A stretch of 28,733 nt of DNA from a virus. A model generated the notes under the pieces. That model saw nothing but the letters and a program-made list of their open reading frames with translations, ran no database searches and was not told the DNA's origin. The DNA lies in IMG/VR virus record IMGVR_UViG_3300020468_000052, positions 1-28,733 of that record; one strand, given 5' to 3'. The position numbers and the translations under genes are program-made. Shown here one piece after another: positions 23,065 through 28,733 of the stretch (positions are counted from its first letter, which is position 1; each line of letters begins with the position of its first letter).

Positions 23065-23139
23065 TGGTGCTGGAGGAGGGAATCGAACCCCCAACCTACT
23101 GATTACAAATCAGTTGCTCTACCGTTGAGCCACTCCAGC
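23065..23139 (-). tRNA. tRNA-Thr (anticodon UGU)
   Basis: A 75-nt cloverleaf: acceptor GCTGGAG/CTCCAGC, D-stem GCTC/GAGC, anticodon stem ACTGA/TCAGT with loop TTTGTAA (anticodon TGT, reads ACA), T-arm GGGGG-TTCGATT-CCCTC with one G-T pair, discriminator A, encoded CCA. Its first 21 nt overlap the end of the SH3-barrel gene, so the message must be cut to release it. Confidence 0.94.
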
Positions 23140-23496
23140 CTCTTCAACCTTGCTCACGCGGTCATAAACAAAAGAACGCCAACCTTGTGCTTTTAAATCC
23201 CATACCGTTATATTTTCTGGTTTGGTTTCTGTATTTGTCTTAGGTTGATTCTCTTTAGGAATAACATCAAAACTTTTTGTACACGTCATTATTCTTTCAT
23301 CACCATTTAGTTTTTTGAAAGTTACAACATACACACCTTCCCGTAGCATTTCTAACAATGCTTCTTTCGTAGGTATGCCTTTCATACGTGCAATTTGTTC
23401 TTTAGGACTACCAAAGTAACCCCATTGGTTGTGCCTTGGATCCTGTTGTTGCTTTTTTAATTCAGCATCATATTCTTCTTGTGTCATCTTTGTCAT
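23119..23496 (-). CDS. SH3-barrel-fold-like phage protein (125 aa)
   Basis: The protein has a charged N-terminus (MTKMTQEEYDAELKKQQQDP) and then the pattern 'LLEMLREGVYVVTFKKLNGD' with 'MTCTKSFDVIP', a Lys/Asn/Thr linker, and 'ENITVWDLKAQGWRSFVYDR'. This 'L..G...V.F.K..G..R.M.CT' plus 'V.VWD....GWRSF' layout matches a family in T4-like phages labelled SH3 beta-barrel fold; its role is unknown. The last six codons and the stop lie inside tRNA-Thr: the TAG stop is part of the D-loop GGTAGA. The start overlaps the SGNH hydrolase stop by 4 nt. Confidence 0.75.
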   Translation of the reverse strand: MTKMTQEEYDAELKKQQQDPRHNQWGYFGSPKEQIARMKGIPTKEALLEMLREGVYVVTFKKLNGDERIMTCTKSFDVIPKENQPKTNTETKPENITVWDLKAQGWRSFVYDRVSKVEEAGVAQR

Positions 23497-24242
23497 ATCA
23501 ACTCCTTAAACGTTTCATACAGTTTTTTATGGGTTTGAATACCCGGGTGTCTTTTATCTCTACCATAATCAAGTTCTAAACTTTTAAAGTCAACATCTAT
23601 TATACACTCTTTAGGCAGTGTTTGTCTACATAAATTTTGAGTAGTTTCACTCCAACTACATACTTTTAGGATATTGTTTTTTGAGTTATCGTAGATCCAA
23701 TTTAAATAATTAATGGCTCTTAAGTCTTCTAAATCACTATGATAGTTGTTTACATACATAGGCAATCTAGGATCTTTAGTGTCATTTAAGATCATTGTAG
23801 GCTGTCTGTCTCTGTCTGGCCAACAAAATCTACTATGATCTGGAAGAAAAAATATAAATGTTTTGTTAGTCATAGGTTGTAAATTTTGAATACTGCTGAA
23901 CATCCTTGCGATAGTATCTACACTAGTTCCGATCATGCCCATGTTGTTTGCTCCTAGCATCTTTGGCCAAGGAACGTCTACTCCAACACCAAAGGTACAA
24001 CTGTCACCGAATGCCCAAATATTATTTGTGGGAATAAATGTGTCTCTAAAACAATATTTGTTTATATGGTATTTCCAATCTTCACCTAAACTGAAGTGCC
24101 ATTCATCACTGTTTGCAAATGGTCCACATTCATAGTCTTCACCGTCATAGTTTTGTTTGTGTGTATCGTTGGATATGAGATAGTCGTGATACTTGCTTAT
24201 ATCATCAAACGTAGTAACTGATAATGTGCTTAGGTTGTCCAA
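23493..24242 (-). CDS. SGNH/GDSL-type hydrolase
   Basis: The 249-residue protein has block I FGDSCTFGVGV with the nucleophile Ser81, a block II-like Gly (MIGTS), and block V DKRHPGIQTH with Asp229 and His232, the 'DxxHPG' catalytic pair. The usual GxND block III is not visible; the region reads FFLPDHSRF. SGNH hydrolases cleave ester bonds, often acetyl groups on sugars or peptidoglycan. No signal peptide is seen, so it acts inside the cell or as part of the virion. It overlaps the methyltransferase gene by 13 nt and the SH3-type gene by 4 nt, within the S21-ClpP operon. Deacetylation of glycans is a plausible but unproven role. Confidence 0.8.
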   Translation of the reverse strand: MDNLSTLSVTTFDDISKYHDYLISNDTHKQNYDGEDYECGPFANSDEWHFSLGEDWKYHINKYCFRDTFIPTNNIWAFGDSCTFGVGVDVPWPKMLGANNMGMIGTSVDTIARMFSSIQNLQPMTNKTFIFFLPDHSRFCWPDRDRQPTMILNDTKDPRLPMYVNNYHSDLEDLRAINYLNWIYDNSKNNILKVCSWSETTQNLCRQTLPKECIIDVDFKSLELDYGRDKRHPGIQTHKKLYETFKELI

Positions 24243-25225
24243 TGTATAAATCCTGATTCCTTTGGTTTCTCATCGTTGAATTTAAACTCCATAGGTTCAA
24301 AGTTTTGATTATCAAACTTATCAGGATTGTTAATAAAGTCAGGATGAGGGTTGCCACATAAAACAAATGGTCCTTGCAAGTGATCTACTCTTACTCCAAG
24401 TGTTTTATCATTTGGCATCTTAAGTCCTAATTGTTGCCAGTGATTAAAGTTATCCTTTGACCTTGCAGGAGTGTTTGTAGCAAACACTTCACCATTGCAT
24501 TTTGCTTTCCAATAAAAACTTAAAAAGTTATCCTTAGGATCTTTCTTTAATTCTACTATCTTACGTATGTCTCTGCCTGTAGGATATCTTCTTAGGTTAA
24601 ATTCAAATAGTAAATTATCTTTTACTTCAGTATCTTCTAATCTTGTAGGACGCATACCTGGAAAAGGATATAGGTATTTGCTTTCTAAATTTACAGGAAA
24701 GTTTTTTAAATATTCGTTTTCAATATCAACTTCTTTTACATAACAACCACTGTAATAGATATCAAGTGCATCAGGAATACAAATAGCATTTGGGTATCTT
24801 GCAATAAGTTGACTGTAGAGATAAGTGTAGTTTCTTTCTATGCCTGTGTCACCTAACGTTTCACTGACTATTACGCCTACATCTAAGTCTTTTGGTATTT
24901 GTGTAAAGTCACCTACAACATGATATTTTTTTAGATTGTTTTTCTTTGCAAGGTCGTGTATGATTTCATGTAGGTTAAGTTGATTTTCTATAAACCAAAC
25001 TTCCTTTGCACCCTGTACTCCTGCATATAAACCTAGTATGCCTGTGCCAGCACCAAAGTCTATAACAATCTTATCTTTACAATGTGCTTGTAATTGTGTA
25101 AAGAATCCCTGGCAACGTTCATAGTCTTTGATCATGCATAAGTGTGAAGCAGGGTCATTGAACTCTGCATCAAACAAACTAAATGTATGATGACTAAACT
25201 TGTTGCTGGGATTATTTTTTGACAC
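24230..25225 (-). CDS. PRMT-like SAM-dependent methyltransferase (331 aa)
   Basis: The N-terminal part shows the arginine methyltransferase signature: '[10 protein letters not shown]' (His28, Met31, Asp34, Arg37, as HxxMLxDxxR), motif [17 protein letters not shown] (residues 53-68), then GAKEVWFIE with Glu80 for the ribose. The 'double-E' loop follows, [14 protein letters not shown], with Glu122 and Glu130. A beta-barrel-like C-terminal half contains FNHWQQ (residues 260-265) at the place of the 'THW' loop. Glu spacing is one residue shorter than in PRMT1. PRMTs methylate arginine in proteins, mostly RNA-binding ones, and are mainly eukaryotic. The substrate here is unknown. It overlaps the clpP stop by 14 nt, in the operon that holds S21. 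Another small-molecule methyltransferase with this fold remains possible. Confidence 0.85.
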   Translation of the reverse strand: MSKNNPSNKFSHHTFSLFDAEFNDPASHLCMIKDYERCQGFFTQLQAHCKDKIVIDFGAGTGILGLYAGVQGAKEVWFIENQLNLHEIIHDLAKKNNLKKYHVVGDFTQIPKDLDVGVIVSETLGDTGIERNYTYLYSQLIARYPNAICIPDALDIYYSGCYVKEVDIENEYLKNFPVNLESKYLYPFPGMRPTRLEDTEVKDNLLFEFNLRRYPTGRDIRKIVELKKDPKDNFLSFYWKAKCNGEVFATNTPARSKDNFNHWQQLGLKMPNDKTLGVRVDHLQGPFVLCGNPHPDFINNPDKFDNQNFEPMEFKFNDEKPKESGFIHWTT

Positions 25226-25805
25226 GTTTTGCTACTACCTCATCTGCCAATCCGTATTCGACTGCTTCGTCAGGTGTCATAAAGTTATCTCTGTCCATAT
25301 CTTTTTCTAATGTTTCAAGATCTTTTCCTGTGTGAGTAGCATATATTTCTGTTAATACTTTCTTCCAACGTGCAAGTTCTTTGTATTGTATTTCAACATC
25401 ACTTGCTTGTCCTGACGTACCACCTAAAGGTTGATGGATCATGTGTCTAGCATTTGGCAGTAATCTTCTTTGTCCTGGTTCTCCTGCCATTGCAAGGAAA
25501 CTACCCATTGAACAGGCTTGTCCCATTACTGTTGTGTGTACTGGCGACTTGATAAACTGCATTGTATCATAGATTGCCATACCAGCAGTAACTAGTCCAC
25601 CTGGACTATTAATATAAAAATTAATTGGCTTATTTGGATTCTCTGATTCCAAGAAAAGCATTTGTGCAACGACTAAACTTGCACTTTGTTCTGTGACAGC
25701 GGTATCTAACATTACAATTCTATCTTTTAATAGTCTACTGTAAATATCGTAACTGCGTTCACCTCTTTGTTCTTTCTCAACAACTATCGGTACTAAATTG
25801 GGCAT
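25212..25805 (-). CDS. clpP: ClpP-type ATP-dependent protease subunit
   Basis: The 197-residue protein is a full-length ClpP: YINSPGG, the nucleophile block [10 protein letters not shown] with Ser99, HMIHQPLGG with His124, and [17 protein letters not shown] with Asp173, in the normal order and spacing. ClpP forms a tetradecameric protease chamber that degrades proteins fed by host ClpX or ClpA. The usual GQAASMGAFL reads [11 protein letters not shown] phage copy may change what is degraded, process phage proteins, or mix with host subunits. It starts on the last base of the 76-residue gene and overlaps the PRMT-like gene, so it is translated inside the large operon. Confidence 0.97.
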   Translation of the reverse strand: MPNLVPIVVEKEQRGERSYDIYSRLLKDRIVMLDTAVTEQSASLVVAQMLFLESENPNKPINFYINSPGGLVTAGMAIYDTMQFIKSPVHTTVMGQACSMGSFLAMAGEPGQRRLLPNARHMIHQPLGGTSGQASDVEIQYKELARWKKVLTEIYATHTGKDLETLEKDMDRDNFMTPDEAVEYGLADEVVAKRVKK

Positions 25806-26035
25806 TATCTTCCTCTTCCTAAATTAACTTCGAATATCTCAGGTCCTGGTGTAGTAAACTCCATACCAAGTTTATTTCCAACATAAACCTTTCCATTCCA
25901 ATCCATATGTATTTTGTTTTGTGCTAAAAATACATCTAAAAATTTCTTTTCTTCAAACCTATCAACTTCTGCTACTGCAACATTATCATTGTCAGTACAG
26001 GTGATTGTACATTTGTTATCATAATTACTGGCCAT
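25805..26035 (-). CDS. Conserved small phage protein (76 aa)
   Basis: The protein ([20 protein letters not shown]... [17 protein letters not shown]) is compact with two cysteines (Cys9, Cys13). Similar short proteins occur in T4-like marine phages, but I know no function. Its start overlaps the end of the membrane protein gene by 11 nt and its stop shares one base with the clpP start, so it is translationally embedded in the operon. Confidence 0.65.
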   Translation of the reverse strand: MASNYDNKCTITCTDNDNVAVAEVDRFEEKKFLDVFLAQNKIHMDWNGKVYVGNKLGMEFTTPGPEIFEVNLGRGR

Positions 26036-26270
26036 CTTCTATCCTTCTTTTCACGTTGTTATATTCTAACATATCATATATCAGAAAGTAAAGAAAAAAT
26101 ACCTCCAAAGTCGGAAGATATCCAAAAAAGAATACAGGTAAAAATATTAAAAGTAATACCAATTTAAAAAGGTATGCACCTACAAATCTTACAGGTACAA
26201 TCCATAATGGCCATTTACCAATGTCTTCAGGTTCTGGTCTTTTTCTAAAATCTTCTACTTCAAAGTTCAT
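26025..26270 (-). CDS. Small membrane protein (81 aa)
   Basis: The start chosen is the ATG at 26268-26270 (MNFEVEDFRKRPEPEDIGKW); the reading up to 26468 is antisense-like sequence inside the GNAT gene. After a soluble N-terminus come hydrophobic segments (WPLWIVPVRFVGAYLFKLVL, LIFLPVFFFGYLP, EVFFLYFLIYDML), two to three spans, and a charged tail [11 protein letters not shown]. No family is recognised. It overlaps the GNAT gene by 11 nt and the 76-residue gene by 11 nt. Confidence 0.65.
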   Translation of the reverse strand: MNFEVEDFRKRPEPEDIGKWPLWIVPVRFVGAYLFKLVLLLIFLPVFFFGYLPTLEVFFLYFLIYDMLEYNNVKRRIEDGQ

Positions 26271-26745
26271 ATTCAAAATTCTGTGTTGTATCGTTGATTC
26301 TAATTTGCTTTGCTCCATTCTTGATATGGAAATGAGTTGCCATTGGAGTAAGTGGAGACAATGTAACGACTCTTTCAATACCTTGCTCTTTTGCATGATC
26401 CAAAACTTTTTGTATAATCTCTCTGCCTGCTCCACGTTTACGTGACCAAACTGTATATGCAATAGCAATGGTAGGCTTTTCTTTTTTCATATGTATTAAT
26501 TCGCTCATCATGTCTAGTTCCTTTACACTATGCGGAACTTCATTTGTATATGCAATACAAATAATACCTTCTATATCATCTTCAAATTTTAAACCATATA
26601 TCTTACGACCATTTGTGATTCTCCAACCTAATGTTAATTCTGGTCTTACTGGATCTTCTGATACATCAATATCATCTAGTTCTACTAGTTCAGTTCCTTT
26701 TACCCATCTAAAAAAATCATCTTTTTTGTTTTTCCAAAATTTCAT
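26260..26745 (-). CDS. GNAT-family N-acetyltransferase (161 aa)
   Basis: The central part has the GNAT layout: a beta strand 'PTIAIAYTVWS', the acetyl-CoA loop SRKRGAGREIIQKVLDHA (R-x-x-G-x-G pattern), then 'RVVTLSPLTPMATHFHIKNG' and 'AKQI' at the end, the usual late strand-helix-Gly. GNAT enzymes move an acetyl group from acetyl-CoA to amines of proteins, antibiotics or small molecules. The substrate cannot be told. It starts with an ATGA overlap with the upstream gene and lies in the same operon as S21, a relevant neighbour because some GNATs (Rim enzymes) acetylate ribosomal proteins; that link is only inference. Confidence 0.8.
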   Translation of the reverse strand: MKFWKNKKDDFFRWVKGTELVELDDIDVSEDPVRPELTLGWRITNGRKIYGLKFEDDIEGIICIAYTNEVPHSVKELDMMSELIHMKKEKPTIAIAYTVWSRKRGAGREIIQKVLDHAKEQGIERVVTLSPLTPMATHFHIKNGAKQIRINDTTQNFEYEL

Positions 26746-27467
26746 ATAACATTCCGTTTAATAATTTTAAGTACCTTTTGTCTCATTCTTGCATTGTCGA
26801 AATACTCATACGCCTTGTTCAACGGTGTAGGAGGAAGTTGATTTTTTAATGTAATACAAGCATTTATAGGACTATGAAATCCTAATTGATCTAATTCATG
26901 TGCATCAAACTCAACTAATTCTATTTTTTCCTCAGTATTAAACTTGACATACATTAGGGCATCACCTTCATTAATGTTTATGTTCTTGGTGCCTGGCTTC
27001 TTTTGAAAAAGTGGACGTACACCTGGACGAAACCATCTGCCTATATCATAACTACCACAGATTGCATCAACGTTTCTTGTGTATCCGTTATCATGATAGT
27101 ATGCTGGTAAGTTGGTAGCCATCAAAGGTTTGTCAGCAAAAAATATGTAACCAAATCCTAATTGATGTATGCCGTTCTTGCCTTGTGGTTGTCCAAAGAA
27201 TATTTGACCAAATGCTGGATCTTGTCTATGTATTTTTAGATTCTGATCATCTGCATATTCTAAATCCACAGTCACAGGACTTTTAATAACAACAGTCTTT
27301 GTCATTTCTTCTACAATCCCAGGACAATGTAAAAGTTCAGGACCTAAAAATTCTTTATAGTCTATGTCTTTGTTTAGAAATATAGGTTCTTGAAAACGTA
27401 AAGGCGAAATAAAATGCCTTTCACCACTTCCTGGTGCTATTGCTCTTGTCCAATAAACTTTAATCAT
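26742..27467 (-). CDS. Conserved protein of unknown function (241 aa)
   Basis: The protein begins MIKVYWTRAIAPGSGERHFI, and the middle reads GFGYIFFADKPLMATNLPAY, YHDNGYTRNVDAICGSYDIG, RWFRPGVRPLFQ, then INEGDALMYVKFNTEEKIEL and basic C-terminal helices (MRQKVLKIIKRNVI). The strand-rich centre with several His and the 'EGDALMYVKF' turn suggests a cupin or jelly-roll-like fold, but I see no clear metal triad, and I cannot name the family. It overlaps the 2OG oxygenase gene by 8 nt upstream and GNAT by 4 nt downstream, so all are coupled. Confidence 0.7.
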   Translation of the reverse strand: MIKVYWTRAIAPGSGERHFISPLRFQEPIFLNKDIDYKEFLGPELLHCPGIVEEMTKTVVIKSPVTVDLEYADDQNLKIHRQDPAFGQIFFGQPQGKNGIHQLGFGYIFFADKPLMATNLPAYYHDNGYTRNVDAICGSYDIGRWFRPGVRPLFQKKPGTKNININEGDALMYVKFNTEEKIELVEFDAHELDQLGFHSPINACITLKNQLPPTPLNKAYEYFDNARMRQKVLKIIKRNVI

Positions 27468-28212
27468 ATGTATTACACCACATCTTGTATGGTTTACTTT
27501 CTAATGTTTCTTTATGTATCCAACCAAAGTCTGCTATGTTGAAACTTAATGTAATTCTTTCTACATCACTCTTGAAAGGATAAACTGCGTGTTTCATTTC
27601 ACCTGGAAATAAAATCATATCTCCTGTTGTAGGCGTATGGTTAAACATACTAGATTCAAATATGTTATCTTTCAGTCCTCCAAAGAATACGATGTCTCCT
27701 GGAGCAGGTTGATTGCTATATTCTTTTGCTTTTTCTTTTTCTTCTTTTATAACTTCTGGAATATCTACATATAGACTTGCACTTACAATACTATCTGCGT
27801 GTGTGTGCATAGGATTAAACTCGCCTGCCTTACTAAAGTTTACCCAAGGATAACCTCTAAGATTAAATTTAATATTGTGTTGTAGTTTATCAGGCATCTC
27901 ATCTAGATTAAAAACGTTTAGACTGCTTCTAAGGTAGTTGTCTAAATGCACACCAACTATATCATGGAACTGCTTTTGTTCCTCGGGTGTGCCAACATTT
28001 TGTAGATCATATTGTCCTCTGATGTTACCAGATAGTTGTTGTCCTAGTTTTTGACTTCTATCTTTTGCATCATGAGAAAGTTTCTGTAGGAACTTTATTT
28101 CGTCAGAAGTGAACTTTCCGAAATAAACACTAGGACCAAAAGGTCTTCGCACTTCGTAATCTCTTTCATCATTTCTATAACTGTAACCAGTGTATCTAAA
28201 TTGATCTTTCAC
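27460..28212 (-). CDS. 2OG-Fe(II) oxygenase with intact metal triad (250 aa)
   Basis: The C-terminal half is a double-stranded beta-helix oxygenase: NPMHTHADSIVSASLYVDIP with His138-x-Asp140, then TGDMILFPGEMKHAVYPF with His208, and ERITLSFN with Arg219 for 2-oxoglutarate. This is the complete HxD...H...R set, so activity is likely. Such enzymes hydroxylate proteins, nucleic acids or small molecules. The N-terminal 100 residues are helical and specific to the phage family. The gene starts 17 nt inside the S21 gene, the closest link between any enzyme here and S21. Hydroxylation of a ribosomal protein is a possible but untested role. Confidence 0.88.
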   Translation of the reverse strand: MKDQFRYTGYSYRNDERDYEVRRPFGPSVYFGKFTSDEIKFLQKLSHDAKDRSQKLGQQLSGNIRGQYDLQNVGTPEEQKQFHDIVGVHLDNYLRSSLNVFNLDEMPDKLQHNIKFNLRGYPWVNFSKAGEFNPMHTHADSIVSASLYVDIPEVIKEEKEKAKEYSNQPAPGDIVFFGGLKDNIFESSMFNHTPTTGDMILFPGEMKHAVYPFKSDVERITLSFNIADFGWIHKETLESKPYKMWCNTYD

Positions 28213-28393
28213 GAATCTTTTGTTCCTTTTTTACTCTAGCAATACCACGTTTTTTTGCTAGTCTTTTCTTTTCACTAGGCTTCTGGTAATATTGCCTTTC
28301 TTTAATCTCTTGAAGTAATCCTGATTTCTTAATTTTTTTCTTAAGAACTCTTAAGGCCTTCTCGACATTATTATTTCTTACTTGAACGTACAT
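28196..28393 (-). CDS. rpsU: Ribosomal protein bS21 homologue
   Basis: The 65-residue protein matches bS21 from end to end: MYVQVRNNNVEKALRVLKKK, a GLLQEIKERQYYQKPSEKKR stretch and a basic tail ending KEQKIRERSI. S21 binds the 30S subunit near the anti-Shine-Dalgarno region and helps start translation. Phage-borne S21 genes are known from pelagiphages and other marine phages and may favour phage messages on host ribosomes. A TAGGAGG ribosome site precedes the ATG. It overlaps the 2OG oxygenase gene by 17 nt. Confidence 0.97.
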   Translation of the reverse strand: MYVQVRNNNVEKALRVLKKKIKKSGLLQEIKERQYYQKPSEKKRLAKKRGIARVKKEQKIRERSI

Positions 28394-28403
28394 AGTCCTC
28401 CTA

Positions 28404-28643
28404 TCAATGAAGTGTTCGTTTAATTAGATTCTCCTCTTCCAAGTCCACTCCAAAAAACTCTTCACAGATATGTAATATGCTCTGTGGAACAGGTGAATCA
28501 GTTAAGTCCTTAGGTATAAACATACCTTTCAACTTTCCATTCTCATCGAATATCAAACCCCAATCCTTTTCTCCCATAGCATCTTCAAAACTAACGTATT
28601 CATGGGATGGTTCATTCTTTTTATCATCGTCATTTTTTGCCAC
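28404..28643 (-). CDS. Small acidic conserved protein (79 aa)
   Basis: The protein has a charged start (MAKNDDDKKNEPSHEYVSFE), then DWGLIFDENGKLKGMFIPKD, a turn (TDSPVPQSILHICEEFFGVD) and an acidic end. It looks like a small folded alpha/beta protein; no family is known to me, although similar proteins occur in T4-like marine phages. AAAGGAG precedes the ATG. It ends 10 nt before S21 and heads the visible part of the operon. Confidence 0.72.
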   Translation of the reverse strand: MAKNDDDKKNEPSHEYVSFEDAMGEKDWGLIFDENGKLKGMFIPKDLTDSPVPQSILHICEEFFGVDLEEENLIKRTLH

Positions 28644-28659
28644 ATGATGCTCCTTTGTA

Positions 28660-28733
28660 TCATAATTTATTTAAAATTTTTACGTAATTTAGTTGTGTTT
28701 CTGGCATCTTGGTTATCCAGTTTTCACTGTGCC
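28660..28733 (-). CDS. C-terminal end of a gene cut by the window edge
   Basis: The minus-strand frame ending with TGA at 28660-28662 is open to the window edge and gives HSENWITKMPETQLNYVKIL then NKL. Composition fits a coding C-terminus, and the next start lies 17 nt downstream, as usual in this operon. Too short for identification; it could also be chance. Confidence 0.4.
   Translation of the reverse strand, partial: HSENWITKMPETQLNYVKILNKL

Noticed and set aside
26271-26468. Upstream extension of the 81-residue membrane protein
   Set aside because: It is an alternative frame of the GNAT gene with no protein-like features; the ATG at 26270 starts the coherent part.
1-28733. CRISPR arrays, insertion sequences, integrase or attachment sites
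   Set aside because: No regularly spaced direct repeats, transposase or integrase motifs were seen; the tRNA genes show no adjacent integrase or duplicated tRNA end.

Overview
The window reads as part of the genome of a T4-like marine myovirus, most probably one infecting SAR11-type or other marine alphaproteobacteria (a pelagiphage-like relative of the T4-like cyanophages). The basis is AT-rich DNA, tightly packed genes with ATGA and TAATG overlaps, T4-type late promoter octamers (NATAAATA), a T4 gp30-like ATP-dependent DNA ligase, very long fibre proteins with the repeats typical of marine T4-like virions, three tRNA genes, and a typical marine-phage accessory set: A-type Fe-S carrier, ClpP, ribosomal protein S21, UvsE, superoxide dismutase, QueD-like protein and 2OG-Fe(II) oxygenases. 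No photosynthesis genes are seen, which argues weakly against a cyanophage. The host assignment is inference.

Layout. (1) 1-8146, minus strand: a fibre/adhesion block, with a truncated fibre protein, a 142-residue fibre module, a 2159-residue giant fibre protein and, first in the unit, a HesB/IscA-like Fe-S carrier behind a probable late promoter. (2) 8199-8502: a lone plus-strand zinc-ribbon protein with its own late promoter. (3) 8503-13276, minus: small proteins, superoxide dismutase, UvsE, a small basic protein behind a perfect sigma70 promoter, a glycosyltransferase, a QueD-like protein behind another consensus promoter, a 2OG-Fe(II) oxygenase-like protein and an MptE/DUF115-like protein. 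(4) 13286-16297, plus: a 991-residue fibre protein with a late promoter. (5) 16294-17912, minus: a small lipoprotein overlapping a two-TM coiled-coil protein (possible lysis pair), then another fibre-type protein. (6) 17934-21518, minus: a large basic protein of unknown role, an exported small protein, DNA ligase and a PD-(D/E)XK nuclease candidate, with early-type promoters. (7) 21554-23139: tRNA-Arg, tandem hairpins, a small winged-helix protein with its own promoter, a membrane protein, a degenerate oxygenase-like protein, and two adjacent tRNAs (an unusual 94-nt one reading as Ile-UAU, and Thr-UGU). (8) 23119-28733, minus: one overlapping operon with S21, 2OG-Fe(II) oxygenase, a conserved unknown, GNAT acetyltransferase, a membrane protein, ClpP, a PRMT-like methyltransferase, an SGNH hydrolase and an SH3-barrel protein.

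How the genes fit together. Two promoter classes are visible: sigma70-like TTGACA-N16/17-TATAAT-type sites (early/middle genes and tRNA) and NATAAATA boxes (late genes). The best candidate for something new is the last operon. It places a ribosomal protein next to three protein- or small-molecule-modifying enzymes and a protease, including a methyltransferase with the full N-terminal signature of arginine methyltransferases, which are mainly a eukaryotic family. A link to remodelling of host ribosomes or other host proteins is a testable inference, not something the sequence proves.
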